The notes beneath the pieces are model-generated. The model did no database searches. It had not been told where the DNA came from and saw only the letters and a program-made list of their open reading frames with translations. A DNA stretch of 25,431 nucleotides from Pseudomonadota bacterium (GTDB lineage Bacteria > Pseudomonadota > Gammaproteobacteria > Burkholderiales > Burkholderiaceae_C), in assembly GCA_023460715.1 (NCBI GenBank), contig JAEWPH010000096.1:1-25431 (forward strand), read 5' to 3'. The translations under genes were made by a program, and so were the position numbers. Position 1 is the first letter of the stretch, and every line of letters begins with the position of its first letter. Positions 10,276 through 17,128 of this stretch are shown here, piece by piece.

Positions 10276-11187
10276 ATGGCCACCTATCCCCGCACAGTCA
10301 AGATCGTCGACGTCGGCCCGCGCGACGGCCTGCAGAACGAGAAATCGCCCGTGCCCGCCGAGATCAAGATCGGCCTGGTGCACCGGCTGCAGCAGGCGGG
10401 CCTGACGGAGATCGAGGTCACCAGCTACGTGAGTCCGAAATGGGTGCCGCAGATGGCCGACAATCACGCGGTGATGGTCGGCATCGAGCGCCAGCCGGGC
10501 GTGCGCTATTCGGTGCTGACGCCCAACCTGAAGGGCTTCGAAGCGGCGGTGGCCGACCGGCCCGACGAGATCGTGGTCTTCGGCTCGGCCAGCGAGGCCT
10601 TCAGCCAGAAGAACATCAACTGCAGCATCGCCGAGAGCATCGAACGCTTCGCCCCGGTGGTGGAGGCTGCGCGCGCCGCGGGCATCCACGTGCGCGGCGC
10701 CATGAGCTGCACCGTGGGCTGCCCGTACGAAGGCGAGATCGCCCCCGACCGCGTGGCCTACCTGGCGGGCCTGATGAAGGGCATCGGCGTGCAGCACATC
10801 GGCGTGGCCGACACCATCGGCGTGGGCACGCCCGTCAAGGTGCAGCGCGCCATCGAGGCCACGCTGCAGCATTACGGCATCGACGACATCTCGGGCCATT
10901 TCCACGACACCTACGGGCAGGCGCTGGCCAACACGCTGGCGTCGCTGGAGATGGGCGTCTGGCAGTTCGACACCTCGGTGGCGGGTCTGGGCGGCTGCCC
11001 GTATGCCAAAGGCGCGACCGGCAACGTGGCGACCGAGGACGTGGTCTACATGCTGCAGGGCATGGGCATCGACACGGGCATCGACCTCGACAAGCTCATC
11101 GACGCCGGCGCCTACATCAGCGATTTCCTGGGGCGCAAGCCCAACTCGCGCGCCGCGACGGCGCTGCTGAACAAGCGCGCGGGCTGA
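10276..11187 (+). CDS. liuE: Hydroxymethylglutaryl-CoA lyase
   Basis: A 303-residue TIM-barrel lyase of the HMGL-like family that cleaves HMG-CoA to acetyl-CoA and acetoacetate, the last step of leucine breakdown. The active-site residues are in place: R16-D17 in VGPRDGLQNE, the metal ligands H208 and H210 in GHFHDTYGQ, and C241 in the family signature GLGGCPYAKGATGNVATED. The length is typical. AAGAGAGA lies shortly before the ATG at 10276. A strong hairpin at 11200-11221 follows and probably marks the end of the degradation cluster. Confidence 0.95.
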   Translation: MATYPRTVKIVDVGPRDGLQNEKSPVPAEIKIGLVHRLQQAGLTEIEVTSYVSPKWVPQMADNHAVMVGIERQPGVRYSVLTPNLKGFEAAVADRPDEIVVFGSASEAFSQKNINCSIAESIERFAPVVEAARAAGIHVRGAMSCTVGCPYEGEIAPDRVAYLAGLMKGIGVQHIGVADTIGVGTPVKVQRAIEATLQHYGIDDISGHFHDTYGQALANTLASLEMGVWQFDTSVAGLGGCPYAKGATGNVATEDVVYMLQGMGIDTGIDLDKLIDAGAYISDFLGRKPNSRAATALLNKRAG

Positions 11188-11199
11188 GAGGCGGGGCCG

Positions 11200-11221
11200 G
11201 GCCGTGCGCCTTGGCACGGCC
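11200..11221 (+). terminator. Hairpin after liuE, possible terminator
   Basis: GGCCGTGC (11200-11207) and GCACGGCC (11214-11221) form a perfect 8-bp stem with a six-base loop, 12 bases after the liuE stop. There is no T-run, only GTGTTCCGTG, so it may be a weak terminator or an mRNA-protecting hairpin. Confidence 0.45.
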
Positions 11222-11342
11222 GTGTTCCGTGTGGACGGACCCCCAGCGTCAGCCGCTGTCTGGTCGGCGGCAGGGCAGGCAGCCAGGCCCTAAGATGTGC
11301 GCCTTCGCTCTCCCCAGACCCATTCCAGAGGACCGACAACCC

Positions 11343-11846
11343 ATGTGTGGTGCCGAACTCCAAGCCCTTCCCGAGGGCGTGCAGCGCGTGGCTGCCGCCC
11401 TGCAGGCCAAGGGCCATCCCCATGCCCCGCGCATGCTCGACAACTCCGCCCGCACGGCCCAGGAAGCGGCCGACGCGCTGGGCATCGCCGTGGGGCAGAT
11501 CGCCAAGAGCATCATCTTCCGCCGCAAGAGCGATGACGCCGCCGTGCTGGTCATCGCTTCCGGCGATCGGCGCGTGGACGAGAAGAAGGTGGACGCGCTG
11601 GTGGGCAAGACCGGCCGGGCCGATGCCGAGTTCGTCAAGGCCAAGACCGGCTTCACCATCGGCGGGGTTTCGCCTGTCGCGCATGCCACGCCGCCCGTGA
11701 CGCTGATCGACCGGGAGCTGTACCGCTTCGACGTGATCTGGGCCGCGGCCGGGCATCCGCACGGCGTGTTCGAACTGCGACCCCAGGATCTGGAAGCCCT
11801 CACGCACGCCCCCGTGGCCGACGTGGTGCTGCCGCCGGCCGTGTAG
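11343..11846 (+). CDS. YbaK/EbsC-type aminoacyl-tRNA deacylase
   Basis: A 167-residue protein of the INS/ProX/YbaK superfamily, free-standing domains that hydrolyse mischarged tRNAs (for example Cys-tRNA-Pro). Visible features are the conserved lysine K55 in QIAKSIIFRRKS, ASGDRRVDEKKV (72-83), the GGVSP loop (107-111) and GHPHGVFELRPQDL (137-150). The start at 11343 is supported by AGAGGA at about 11326-11331; an in-frame ATG at 11295 is less well placed. Which aminoacyl-tRNA it edits cannot be told from sequence. It is separated from liuE by 155 bases with a hairpin, so it probably has its own promoter. Confidence 0.88.
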   Translation: MCGAELQALPEGVQRVAAALQAKGHPHAPRMLDNSARTAQEAADALGIAVGQIAKSIIFRRKSDDAAVLVIASGDRRVDEKKVDALVGKTGRADAEFVKAKTGFTIGGVSPVAHATPPVTLIDRELYRFDVIWAAAGHPHGVFELRPQDLEALTHAPVADVVLPPAV

Positions 11847-11852
11847 CCCCTG

Positions 11853-12110
11853 ATGAGTACTATCGATTTAATAGCTGCTCGCGCAGATCAGGTAAGCGCG
11901 GAAGGCCATTTTGACTCTCAAAGTCTGGCGCCCGTGCCGTCCCCCTGCATTTCCGTCTGCCGCATGTCGCCTGACCGCAGCCACTGCATCGGCTGCTTCC
12001 GCACGCTCGACGAGATCCGCATGTGGTCGCGTGCTGACAGCGGACTGCGCCGCGTGATCTGGGCCGCCGCGCTCGGGCGGGCGGGCGTGGCGCTGCCCGG
12101 CGGTCACTGA
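11853..12110 (+). CDS. DUF1289 small cysteine-motif protein
   Basis: An 85-residue protein. The DUF1289 core spans about residues 29-75 as PSPCISVCRMSPDRSHCIGC, then FRTLDEIRMWS. Four cysteines (C32, C36, C45, C48) could bind a metal or iron-sulfur centre. The first codons after the ATG are made of a copy of the dispersed repeat (11857-11920), so residues about 3-22 (TIDLIAARADQVSAEGHFDS) are unlikely to belong to the ancestral protein. Translation might alternatively begin at a non-ATG codon inside the repeat. It starts only seven bases after the stop of the YbaK-type gene, so co-expression is likely. The function of the family is not established. Confidence 0.8.
   Translation: MSTIDLIAARADQVSAEGHFDSQSLAPVPSPCISVCRMSPDRSHCIGCFRTLDEIRMWSRADSGLRRVIWAAALGRAGVALPGGH
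11857..11920 (+). repeat. Dispersed ~60-bp repeat, copy at the start of the DUF1289 gene
   Basis: This is the best-preserved copy. It contains TTAATAGCTGCTCGCGCAGA, then AAGCGCGGAAGGCCATTTTG and ACTCT. A gapless hand alignment to the uvrA copy at 20021-20086 gives about 40 identities in 62 positions, concentrated in ATAGCTG, CGCAG, AAGCGC and AGGCCA. It is distinctly more AT-rich than the flanking genes. It begins four bases after the ATG and is read in the same frame as the copy at 20021. Confidence 0.7.
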
Positions 12111-12302
12111 GACCGGTGGGGCACGCGCCCCCATGGCGTACGGGCCATGGCCCCCGGCGGGGCGCCGTCCCGTGAGCACGACGGCTGGCAGGGTGCCCGG
12201 CCGCGGCCCTTGGTGCCCGCCGCGCGGCGCGGTCGTCCGGCCAGCTTGGGAGGAGCGAGCACGCGCGCCATACTCGGACGGTCGTTTCGCTGGGGACCCC
12301 GC

Positions 12303-12953
12303 ATGAAGCAGATCACGTTCTACCTGGATTTCGTCTCCCCCTATGCCTGGCTGGCGTTCGAGCAGCTGCCCCAGGCGCTGGAGGGACTGAGCTACCACGT
12401 GCGCTACCGCCCGGTGCTGCTGGGCGCGCTGCTGCAGCACCACGGCAACCCCGGCCCGGCCAGTATTCCCCCGAAGCGCGAGTGGACCTACCGCCACGCC
12501 AGCTGGCTGGGACATGCGCTGGGCTGCGGGCTCGACATGCCCGCCCAACACCCCTTCAATCCCTTGCCGCTGCTGCGCCTGGCGCTGGCCTGCAGCGACG
12601 ACGGCAGCATCAACCGCTTCGTGGCGCACGCCGTGCTGCAGCATGTGTGGATCGGTGGGCAGGATGCGCTGGAAGCCTCGCGCCTCGAAGCGCTGCGCGC
12701 CCTCCTGGCGGACCAGCTGCGCCCCGACACCGAAGGGACCGGGGCGGCCGCCAAGGCACTGCTGCGCGCCAACACCGACGAGGCGGCGGCCCGCGGCGTG
12801 TTCGGCGTGCCCGCCTGGGAAGTGGACGGCCGCCTGTTCTGGGGCGTGGACGGCCTGCCCATGCTGCGCGCGTATCTGACCGGCGATCCGTGGTTCGAGG
12901 GCCCCGCCTGGGACGCCGCGCCCCGGGTGCCCGCCAGGCCAGCGAAGGCGTAG
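12303..12953 (+). CDS. 2-hydroxychromene-2-carboxylate isomerase family protein (DsbA/GST-kappa fold)
   Basis: A 216-residue protein of the HCCA isomerase family, which uses glutathione in aromatic degradation (NahD-like) and shares the DsbA/kappa-GST fold. The N-terminus MKQITFYLDFVSPYAWLAFE carries the conserved active serine S12. The C-terminal GVFGVPAWEVDGRLFWGVD gives the cis-proline loop and the typical FWG(V)D motif. The start at 12303 is chosen because the fold begins there; the in-frame opening back to 12147 is proline/arginine-rich and not protein-like. No other aromatic degradation genes are adjacent, so the natural substrate is open. The 192 bases upstream hold no other gene. Confidence 0.87.
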   Translation: MKQITFYLDFVSPYAWLAFEQLPQALEGLSYHVRYRPVLLGALLQHHGNPGPASIPPKREWTYRHASWLGHALGCGLDMPAQHPFNPLPLLRLALACSDDGSINRFVAHAVLQHVWIGGQDALEASRLEALRALLADQLRPDTEGTGAAAKALLRANTDEAAARGVFGVPAWEVDGRLFWGVDGLPMLRAYLTGDPWFEGPAWDAAPRVPARPAKA

Positions 12954-13386
12954 ACCCACCACCCGTGCGCGGGTTGCCCGCCGGGGCTCAGCCTAGGTTT
13001 GATCTGCGCGCAGGGCCAATCGGACGGCCGCGCCGCAGCGCCCTGGCCGCCGCACCGTGCGCCTGGAGCCACATCAAGCCATTCCTCAGGGTTTGTCCCG
13101 ATCAGTGTTAACCCGGTGCATGGGCGTCGGTGTTTACCCGGCGTCCCACACGGGCGTGGACAGGCCCGCGTACCGGAGGGCCCCTCTTATTCCGTATCAA
13201 GAAAACGCGGCTAGGGGTTGCTCCCGGGTTTGTCAGTTGGCCGTAAGAAGCACCGCCACAGGCCGTGCCGGCCCTGTCAGTTTTCGGTCAGACGGCGGCC
13301 GGATATTGCGCCGCAGGCACCACAGAGTGCTCCCGCATCCTGGCCTCCGAGGCAACTCGGCCAACCAACTCATGGAGACGAAAACC
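12954..13386. other. Gene-free upstream region of the MHS transporter, with two direct repeats
   Basis: These 433 bases contain no credible gene. The notable content is GTGTTAACCCGG (13105-13116) and GTGTTTACCCGG (13130-13141), 11 of 12 identical and exactly 25 bases apart, about 250 bases before the transporter start. Such spacing suits a regulator binding the same helix face. The stretch 13190-13212 is AT-richer. No convincing sigma70 promoter was found. GGAGACG at 13374-13380 is the ribosome site for the ATG at 13387. Confidence 0.5.
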
Positions 13387-15045
13387 ATGGCTACCAACGT
13401 CGCTCCCCGGCCCATGTCGCCGGAAGAAAAGAAGGTGATCTTCGCGTCATCGCTCGGCACCGTGTTCGAGTGGTACGACTTCTATTTGTACGGCTCGCTC
13501 GCCGCCATCATCGCCAAGCAGTTCTTCAGCGGGCTCGATGCCGGCTCGGCGTTCATCTTCGCACTGCTCGCCTTCGCCGCCGGCTTCATCGTGCGCCCCT
13601 TCGGCGCGCTGGTGTTCGGCCGCCTGGGGGACATGATCGGCCGCAAGTACACCTTCCTGGTCACCATCCTGATCATGGGCCTGTCCACGTTCATCGTGGG
13701 TATCCTGCCCACCTACGCCAGCATCGGCGTGGCCGCTCCGGTCATCCTGATCGTCCTGCGCATGCTGCAAGGCCTGGCGCTGGGCGGTGAGTATGGCGGT
13801 GCTGCCACCTACGTGGCCGAGCACGCGCCGCACGGCCGTCGCGGTGCCTACACCTCATGGATCCAGACCACCGCCACGCTGGGTCTGTTCCTGTCGCTGC
13901 TGGTGATCCTGGGCACGCGGACCGTCATGGGCGAGGAGGCCTTCGGCGACTGGGGCTGGCGCATTCCGTTCCTGGTCTCCATCCTGCTGCTGGGGATCTC
14001 GGTGTGGATCCGCCTCTCGCTGTCGGAATCGCCCGCCTTCCAGAAGATGAAGGCCGAGGGCAAGACCTCCAAGGCGCCGCTGGCCGAATCGTTCGGCCAA
14101 TGGAAGAACCTGAAGATCGTGATCCTGGCGCTGATCGGCCTGACCGCCGGCCAGGCCGTGGTCTGGTACACGGGCCAGTTCTACGCGCTGTTCTTCCTGA
14201 CGCAGCAACTGAAGGTGGACGCCGTCACGGCCAACCTGCTGATCGCTGCCGCGCTGCTGATCGGCACGCCGTTCTTCATCGTGTTCGGCTCGCTGTCGGA
14301 CCGCATTGGCCGCAAGCCGATCATCATGCTGGGCTGCATTCTGGCCGTGCTGACGTACTTCCCCGTCTTCAAGGCGCTGACCGAAGCCGCCAACCCGGAC
14401 CTGGCTGCTGCCCAGGCCAAGAACAAGGTGGTGATCGTGGCGGACCCCGCCGAGTGCTCGTTCCAGTTCAACCCCACGGGTACGGCCAAGTTCACCAGCT
14501 CGTGCGACGTCGCCAAGCAAGTGCTGGCAGCCAACTCGGTGAGCTATGAGAACGAAGCCGCTCCCGCCGGCACCCCGGCCGTGATCAAGATCGGCCAGAC
14601 CGTCATCCCCAGCTACACCAGCAAGGGCCTGCCTGCCGACGAGGCCAAGGCCAAGGACGCAGCGTTCAAGAAGTCGGTGGCCGACACGCTGAAGGCCGAC
14701 GGCTACCCTGCCAAGGCTGATCCGGCCAAGATGAACAAGGTGATGATGGTCGTCATCCTGACCTACCTGGTTCTGCTGGTCACCATGGTGTACGGCCCGA
14801 TCGCCGCGATGCTCGTGGAAATGTTCCCCACCCGCATCCGCTACACCTCCATGAGCCTGCCCTACCACATCGGCAACGGCTGGTTCGGCGGCCTGCTGCC
14901 GACCATGTCGTTCGCCATCGTGGCCCAGACCGGCAACATGTACAACGGTCTGTGGTACCCCATCATCATCGCGGGCGCGACCGCCATCATCGGCACGCTG
15001 TTCATCCGCGAGACGAAGGACGTGGATATCTACGCGAACGATTGA
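13387..15045 (+). CDS. MHS-family (metabolite:H+ symporter) major facilitator transporter
   Basis: A 552-residue inner-membrane transporter with about 12 membrane segments. It opens with the MHS-typical SSLGTVFEWYDFYLYGSLAA, and has the loop 2-3 motif GRLGDMIGRKYT, RMLQGLALGGEYGGAATYV in TM4 and the repeated loop 8-9 motif GSLSDRIGRKP. MHS members carry carboxylates, proline/betaine or similar solutes with protons; the substrate is not readable. Between TM9 (PIIMLGCILAVLTYFPVFKA) and TM10 (VMMVVILTYLVLLVTMVYGP), residues about 331-449 form a hydrophilic insert predicted to face the periplasm, with two cysteines (C357, C373). That makes the protein about 100 residues longer than ProP-like relatives. 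ATG 13387 is favoured over 13372 by the ribosome site. Confidence 0.9.
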   Translation: MATNVAPRPMSPEEKKVIFASSLGTVFEWYDFYLYGSLAAIIAKQFFSGLDAGSAFIFALLAFAAGFIVRPFGALVFGRLGDMIGRKYTFLVTILIMGLSTFIVGILPTYASIGVAAPVILIVLRMLQGLALGGEYGGAATYVAEHAPHGRRGAYTSWIQTTATLGLFLSLLVILGTRTVMGEEAFGDWGWRIPFLVSILLLGISVWIRLSLSESPAFQKMKAEGKTSKAPLAESFGQWKNLKIVILALIGLTAGQAVVWYTGQFYALFFLTQQLKVDAVTANLLIAAALLIGTPFFIVFGSLSDRIGRKPIIMLGCILAVLTYFPVFKALTEAANPDLAAAQAKNKVVIVADPAECSFQFNPTGTAKFTSSCDVAKQVLAANSVSYENEAAPAGTPAVIKIGQTVIPSYTSKGLPADEAKAKDAAFKKSVADTLKADGYPAKADPAKMNKVMMVVILTYLVLLVTMVYGPIAAMLVEMFPTRIRYTSMSLPYHIGNGWFGGLLPTMSFAIVAQTGNMYNGLWYPIIIAGATAIIGTLFIRETKDVDIYAND

Positions 15046-15070
15046 GTGCAAGGGATGCACTGAAAAAGGA

Positions 15071-15115
15071 CGCCGCCGCACCTTGCTGGGGATTCCTGGC
15101 CAAAGTGTGGCGGCG
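15071..15115 (+). terminator. Long-loop hairpin after the transporter gene
   Basis: CGCCGCCGCA (15071-15080) pairs with TGTGGCGGCG (15106-15115), 9 Watson-Crick pairs plus one G-T, with a 25-base loop. It lies 25 bases after the transporter stop and has no T-run, so termination is uncertain. Confidence 0.3.
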
Positions 15116-15272
15116 GAGCATCACGAACGTTATCAAAACGACACAGAAGTCTGTTATTTCAATAGTTACACCTAGAATTTGTCCAGTAGATGCACAAGAG
15201 CCCAAGGTTCTTACAGAGGACTGCAAGCGGTGTCTACCTCACCCGATGGACAAAAGCATTTAAGGAAATCAC

Positions 15273-16286
15273 ATGCAAAAAACCAATCGTTTGCTCATCG
15301 CAACGCTTGCTCTCCTGGGCACCTCCGCAGCTTTCGCACAAAGCAGCGTCACCATCTACGGTCGCGTCAACACCACCGTCGAGCGTTCCAAGGTCGGCGA
15401 TCTGGAGCAGACCGGCGTCAACAACAACGCTTCCCGTATCGGCTTCAAGGGCGTGGAAGATCTGGGCGGCGGCCTGAAGGCTGGCTTCCAGCTGGAAAGC
15501 GGCTTCGACAGCTCGAGCGGTCTGGGTTCCGGCACCGGTGGCGGCATCAACTTCCGTCGTCAAAGCGAAGTGAACCTGGCCGGTGGCTTCGGTATGGTCC
15601 GTCTGGGCACCTGGACGCCTGAGTCCTACTACGCCGTGGCCGACTACGGTGTGCAAGACCAGCCCAACCACGACACCGGCAACTTCGCCAACCAGCTGTA
15701 CGTGTCCGTGGCTCCCTCCGCGAACAAGGTGGCCTACCGCACGCCCCAACTGGGCGGCTTCTGGGCTGAAGCGGCAGTCGGCGCACACGAGCGTGTCGCT
15801 CAAGGCGTGCCCTTCACGACCCTGGCTGTGACCAAGAACGCCTACGACCTGGCCCTGAACTGGGAAGGCGGCCCCCTGGCTCTGGGTGGCGGCTACTCCA
15901 AGCTGGGCGACAACTGGGACGCCGGCCTGCGCGCCCACTACACCGTTGGCGCCGTGCAAGTGGCAGCCTACTACCAGCGTAACGACTACGACCAGATCGG
16001 CACCCGCAACTCCGCTGGCGTTGCTGCTCAGTACGCCTTCGGCGCTTCGGAGCTGGTTGCCAACTACATCTGGGCTGGCAAGTGGAGCGAAATCGCTAAC
16101 TCCGGCGCTCAACAGCTGATCCTGGGTTACAACTACAACCTGAGCAAGCGCACCAAGGTGTACGGCGCCTACACGTTCGTGAAGAACAAGTCGGCCGCCA
16201 ACTACGCTTACGGCTTCGTGAACGGCACCACCGGTGCTGGCGCCGATCCCCGTACCTTCGGCGTGGGTGTTCGCCACAACTTCTAA
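15273..16286 (+). CDS. Gram-negative general porin (outer membrane)
   Basis: A 337-residue trimeric-porin family protein (Porin_4/OmpC-like of betaproteobacteria). Residues 1-22 are a signal peptide with cleavage after AFA, leaving mature QSSVTIYGRV. SRIGFKGVEDLGGGLKAGFQ is the typical second/third strand region. The protein ends in the aromatic NF (RTFGVGVRHNF) needed for BamA-dependent insertion. Alternating beta-strand patterns run throughout. Codon choice shifts towards GGT, GCT and CGT and the GC is lower than in neighbours, which indicates high expression. An AT-rich 100-base leader precedes it and a strong terminator follows. The GGAAATC just before the ATG is a modest ribosome site. 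Confidence 0.93.
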   Translation: MQKTNRLLIATLALLGTSAAFAQSSVTIYGRVNTTVERSKVGDLEQTGVNNNASRIGFKGVEDLGGGLKAGFQLESGFDSSSGLGSGTGGGINFRRQSEVNLAGGFGMVRLGTWTPESYYAVADYGVQDQPNHDTGNFANQLYVSVAPSANKVAYRTPQLGGFWAEAAVGAHERVAQGVPFTTLAVTKNAYDLALNWEGGPLALGGGYSKLGDNWDAGLRAHYTVGAVQVAAYYQRNDYDQIGTRNSAGVAAQYAFGASELVANYIWAGKWSEIANSGAQQLILGYNYNLSKRTKVYGAYTFVKNKSAANYAYGFVNGTTGAGADPRTFGVGVRHNF

Positions 16287-16333
16287 TTGCCGCTGTCGTG
16301 GGCGTGAGCCCACGTGCATTGCGTAGGCAATCG

Positions 16334-16367
16334 AGCCCCACACCCGCAAGGGCGTGGGGCTTTTTTT
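16334..16367 (+). terminator. Rho-independent terminator of the porin gene
   Basis: AGCCCCACACCC (16334-16345) and GGGCGTGGGGCT (16350-16361) form a 12-bp stem with one A-C mismatch around the loop GCAA. A run of seven Ts (16361-16367) follows immediately. It sits about 50 bases after the porin stop. Confidence 0.92.
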
Positions 16368-16400
16368 CAACTGTTCAATTCAAATCCAGGAGACAAAAGC

Positions 16401-16592
16401 ATGTGGAAAATCGTCGTAGGCTTCGTTCTGTTCGCCGCCCTGTCGCTGTTCGTCATCATGAAGGCCGGGGACAAGGTGGATATGAGTGGAGAGAAGCACG
16501 GTGCGGACGCCGTCCATGTGCCTGAGGCTCCTGCTTCGTCCGTCGCCGTACCGGTGACGCCCGCTGCGTCCACCGCCAGCCAGCCCCAGTAA
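16401..16592 (+). CDS. Small single-span membrane protein, unknown function
   Basis: A 63-residue protein. A single N-terminal hydrophobic helix (WKIVVGFVLFAALSLFVIMK, residues 2-21) is followed by a short charged stretch and an Ala/Pro/Ser/Val-rich tail (VPEAPASSVAVPVTPAASTA). The start is well supported by AGGAG at 16388-16392, eight bases from the ATG. It lies between the porin terminator and its own terminator at 16646, so it is an independent or read-through unit. The tail resembles the periplasmic linker of a small anchored protein. I do not recognise the family. Confidence 0.7.
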   Translation: MWKIVVGFVLFAALSLFVIMKAGDKVDMSGEKHGADAVHVPEAPASSVAVPVTPAASTASQPQ

Positions 16593-16645
16593 GCTGGAAC
16601 TTCCGTCGCGGCGGCTGCTGCCGCTGCTGAAAGCCGATGGCGCCG

Positions 16646-16669
16646 AGCCCGCATTGCGCGGGCTTTTTT
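16646..16669 (+). terminator. Rho-independent terminator after the small membrane protein
   Basis: AGCCCGC (16646-16652) and GCGGGCT (16658-16664) make a perfect 7-bp stem with the loop ATTGC, followed by a six-T run (16664-16669) and TTTGCG. Confidence 0.87.
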
Positions 16670-17128
16670 GTTTGCGTTTCCCGTCGGGTCCTTCTGCTTG
16701 CTGGGGAAGCGAGCCTCCCGGGTGCGAACCATGAGCGCCGGTGCCAGGCAGCCCCCGCTGTGTGCGGCTGCAGGTGGACGGACGGGCAGGCATGCAGCGG
16801 CAGGCGCCGCCGGGCTTTTATCGGGGCCGCTCATATGGCGGAGCTGGGACGTCCCCGGGCTTTTCTGTTTCGCAACGATTGCGGAGGAGCGAGGCCGCAT
16901 TTCACGCGGGCCCTCGGGAAGATGGGAGCGGGCTTGGCTGATGATGCTGGCGTGGGCTGAGCGCCGAACGGGCTCTGCCGAGGGATGTGCTGTCGCAGGA
17001 GCGAATCAGACGTCGCTGGAAGCCTGTCCGGTCCGGTCGCCTCACAGCGGGGCGGGGATGTCCCGCCCCGAGGCCCGAGCCCCGTGCCCGGGCGCCGGCC
17101 GCCCGGATGCCGGGCTACGGCTGGGCGG
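16670..17128. other. Gene-free region between converging genes
   Basis: About 460 bases without a credible gene on either strand. The open frames here are arginine/alanine/proline-rich shadows. It contains two further CGGGCTTTT words (near 16812 and 16857) that resemble the tail of the terminator at 16646-16669, but only the first terminator has a full stem. A GC hairpin at 17049-17069 belongs to the end of the minus-strand binding-protein gene. Confidence 0.5.
17049..17069 (-). terminator. GC hairpin downstream of the periplasmic binding protein gene
   Basis: GGGGCGGG (17049-17056) and CCCGCCCC (17062-17069) form a perfect 8-bp stem with a five-base loop, about 60 bases past the end of the minus-strand gene. 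No T-run is present on the minus strand. Confidence 0.35.

Noticed and set aside
12147..12302. A 52-residue N-terminal extension of the isomerase-family protein
   Set aside because: The extension is proline/arginine-rich and the fold begins at the ATG at 12303.
16670..17128. A pseudogene in the gap after the small membrane protein
   Set aside because: No protein-like fragment could be recognised in any frame; only GC-rich shadow frames and terminator-like words.
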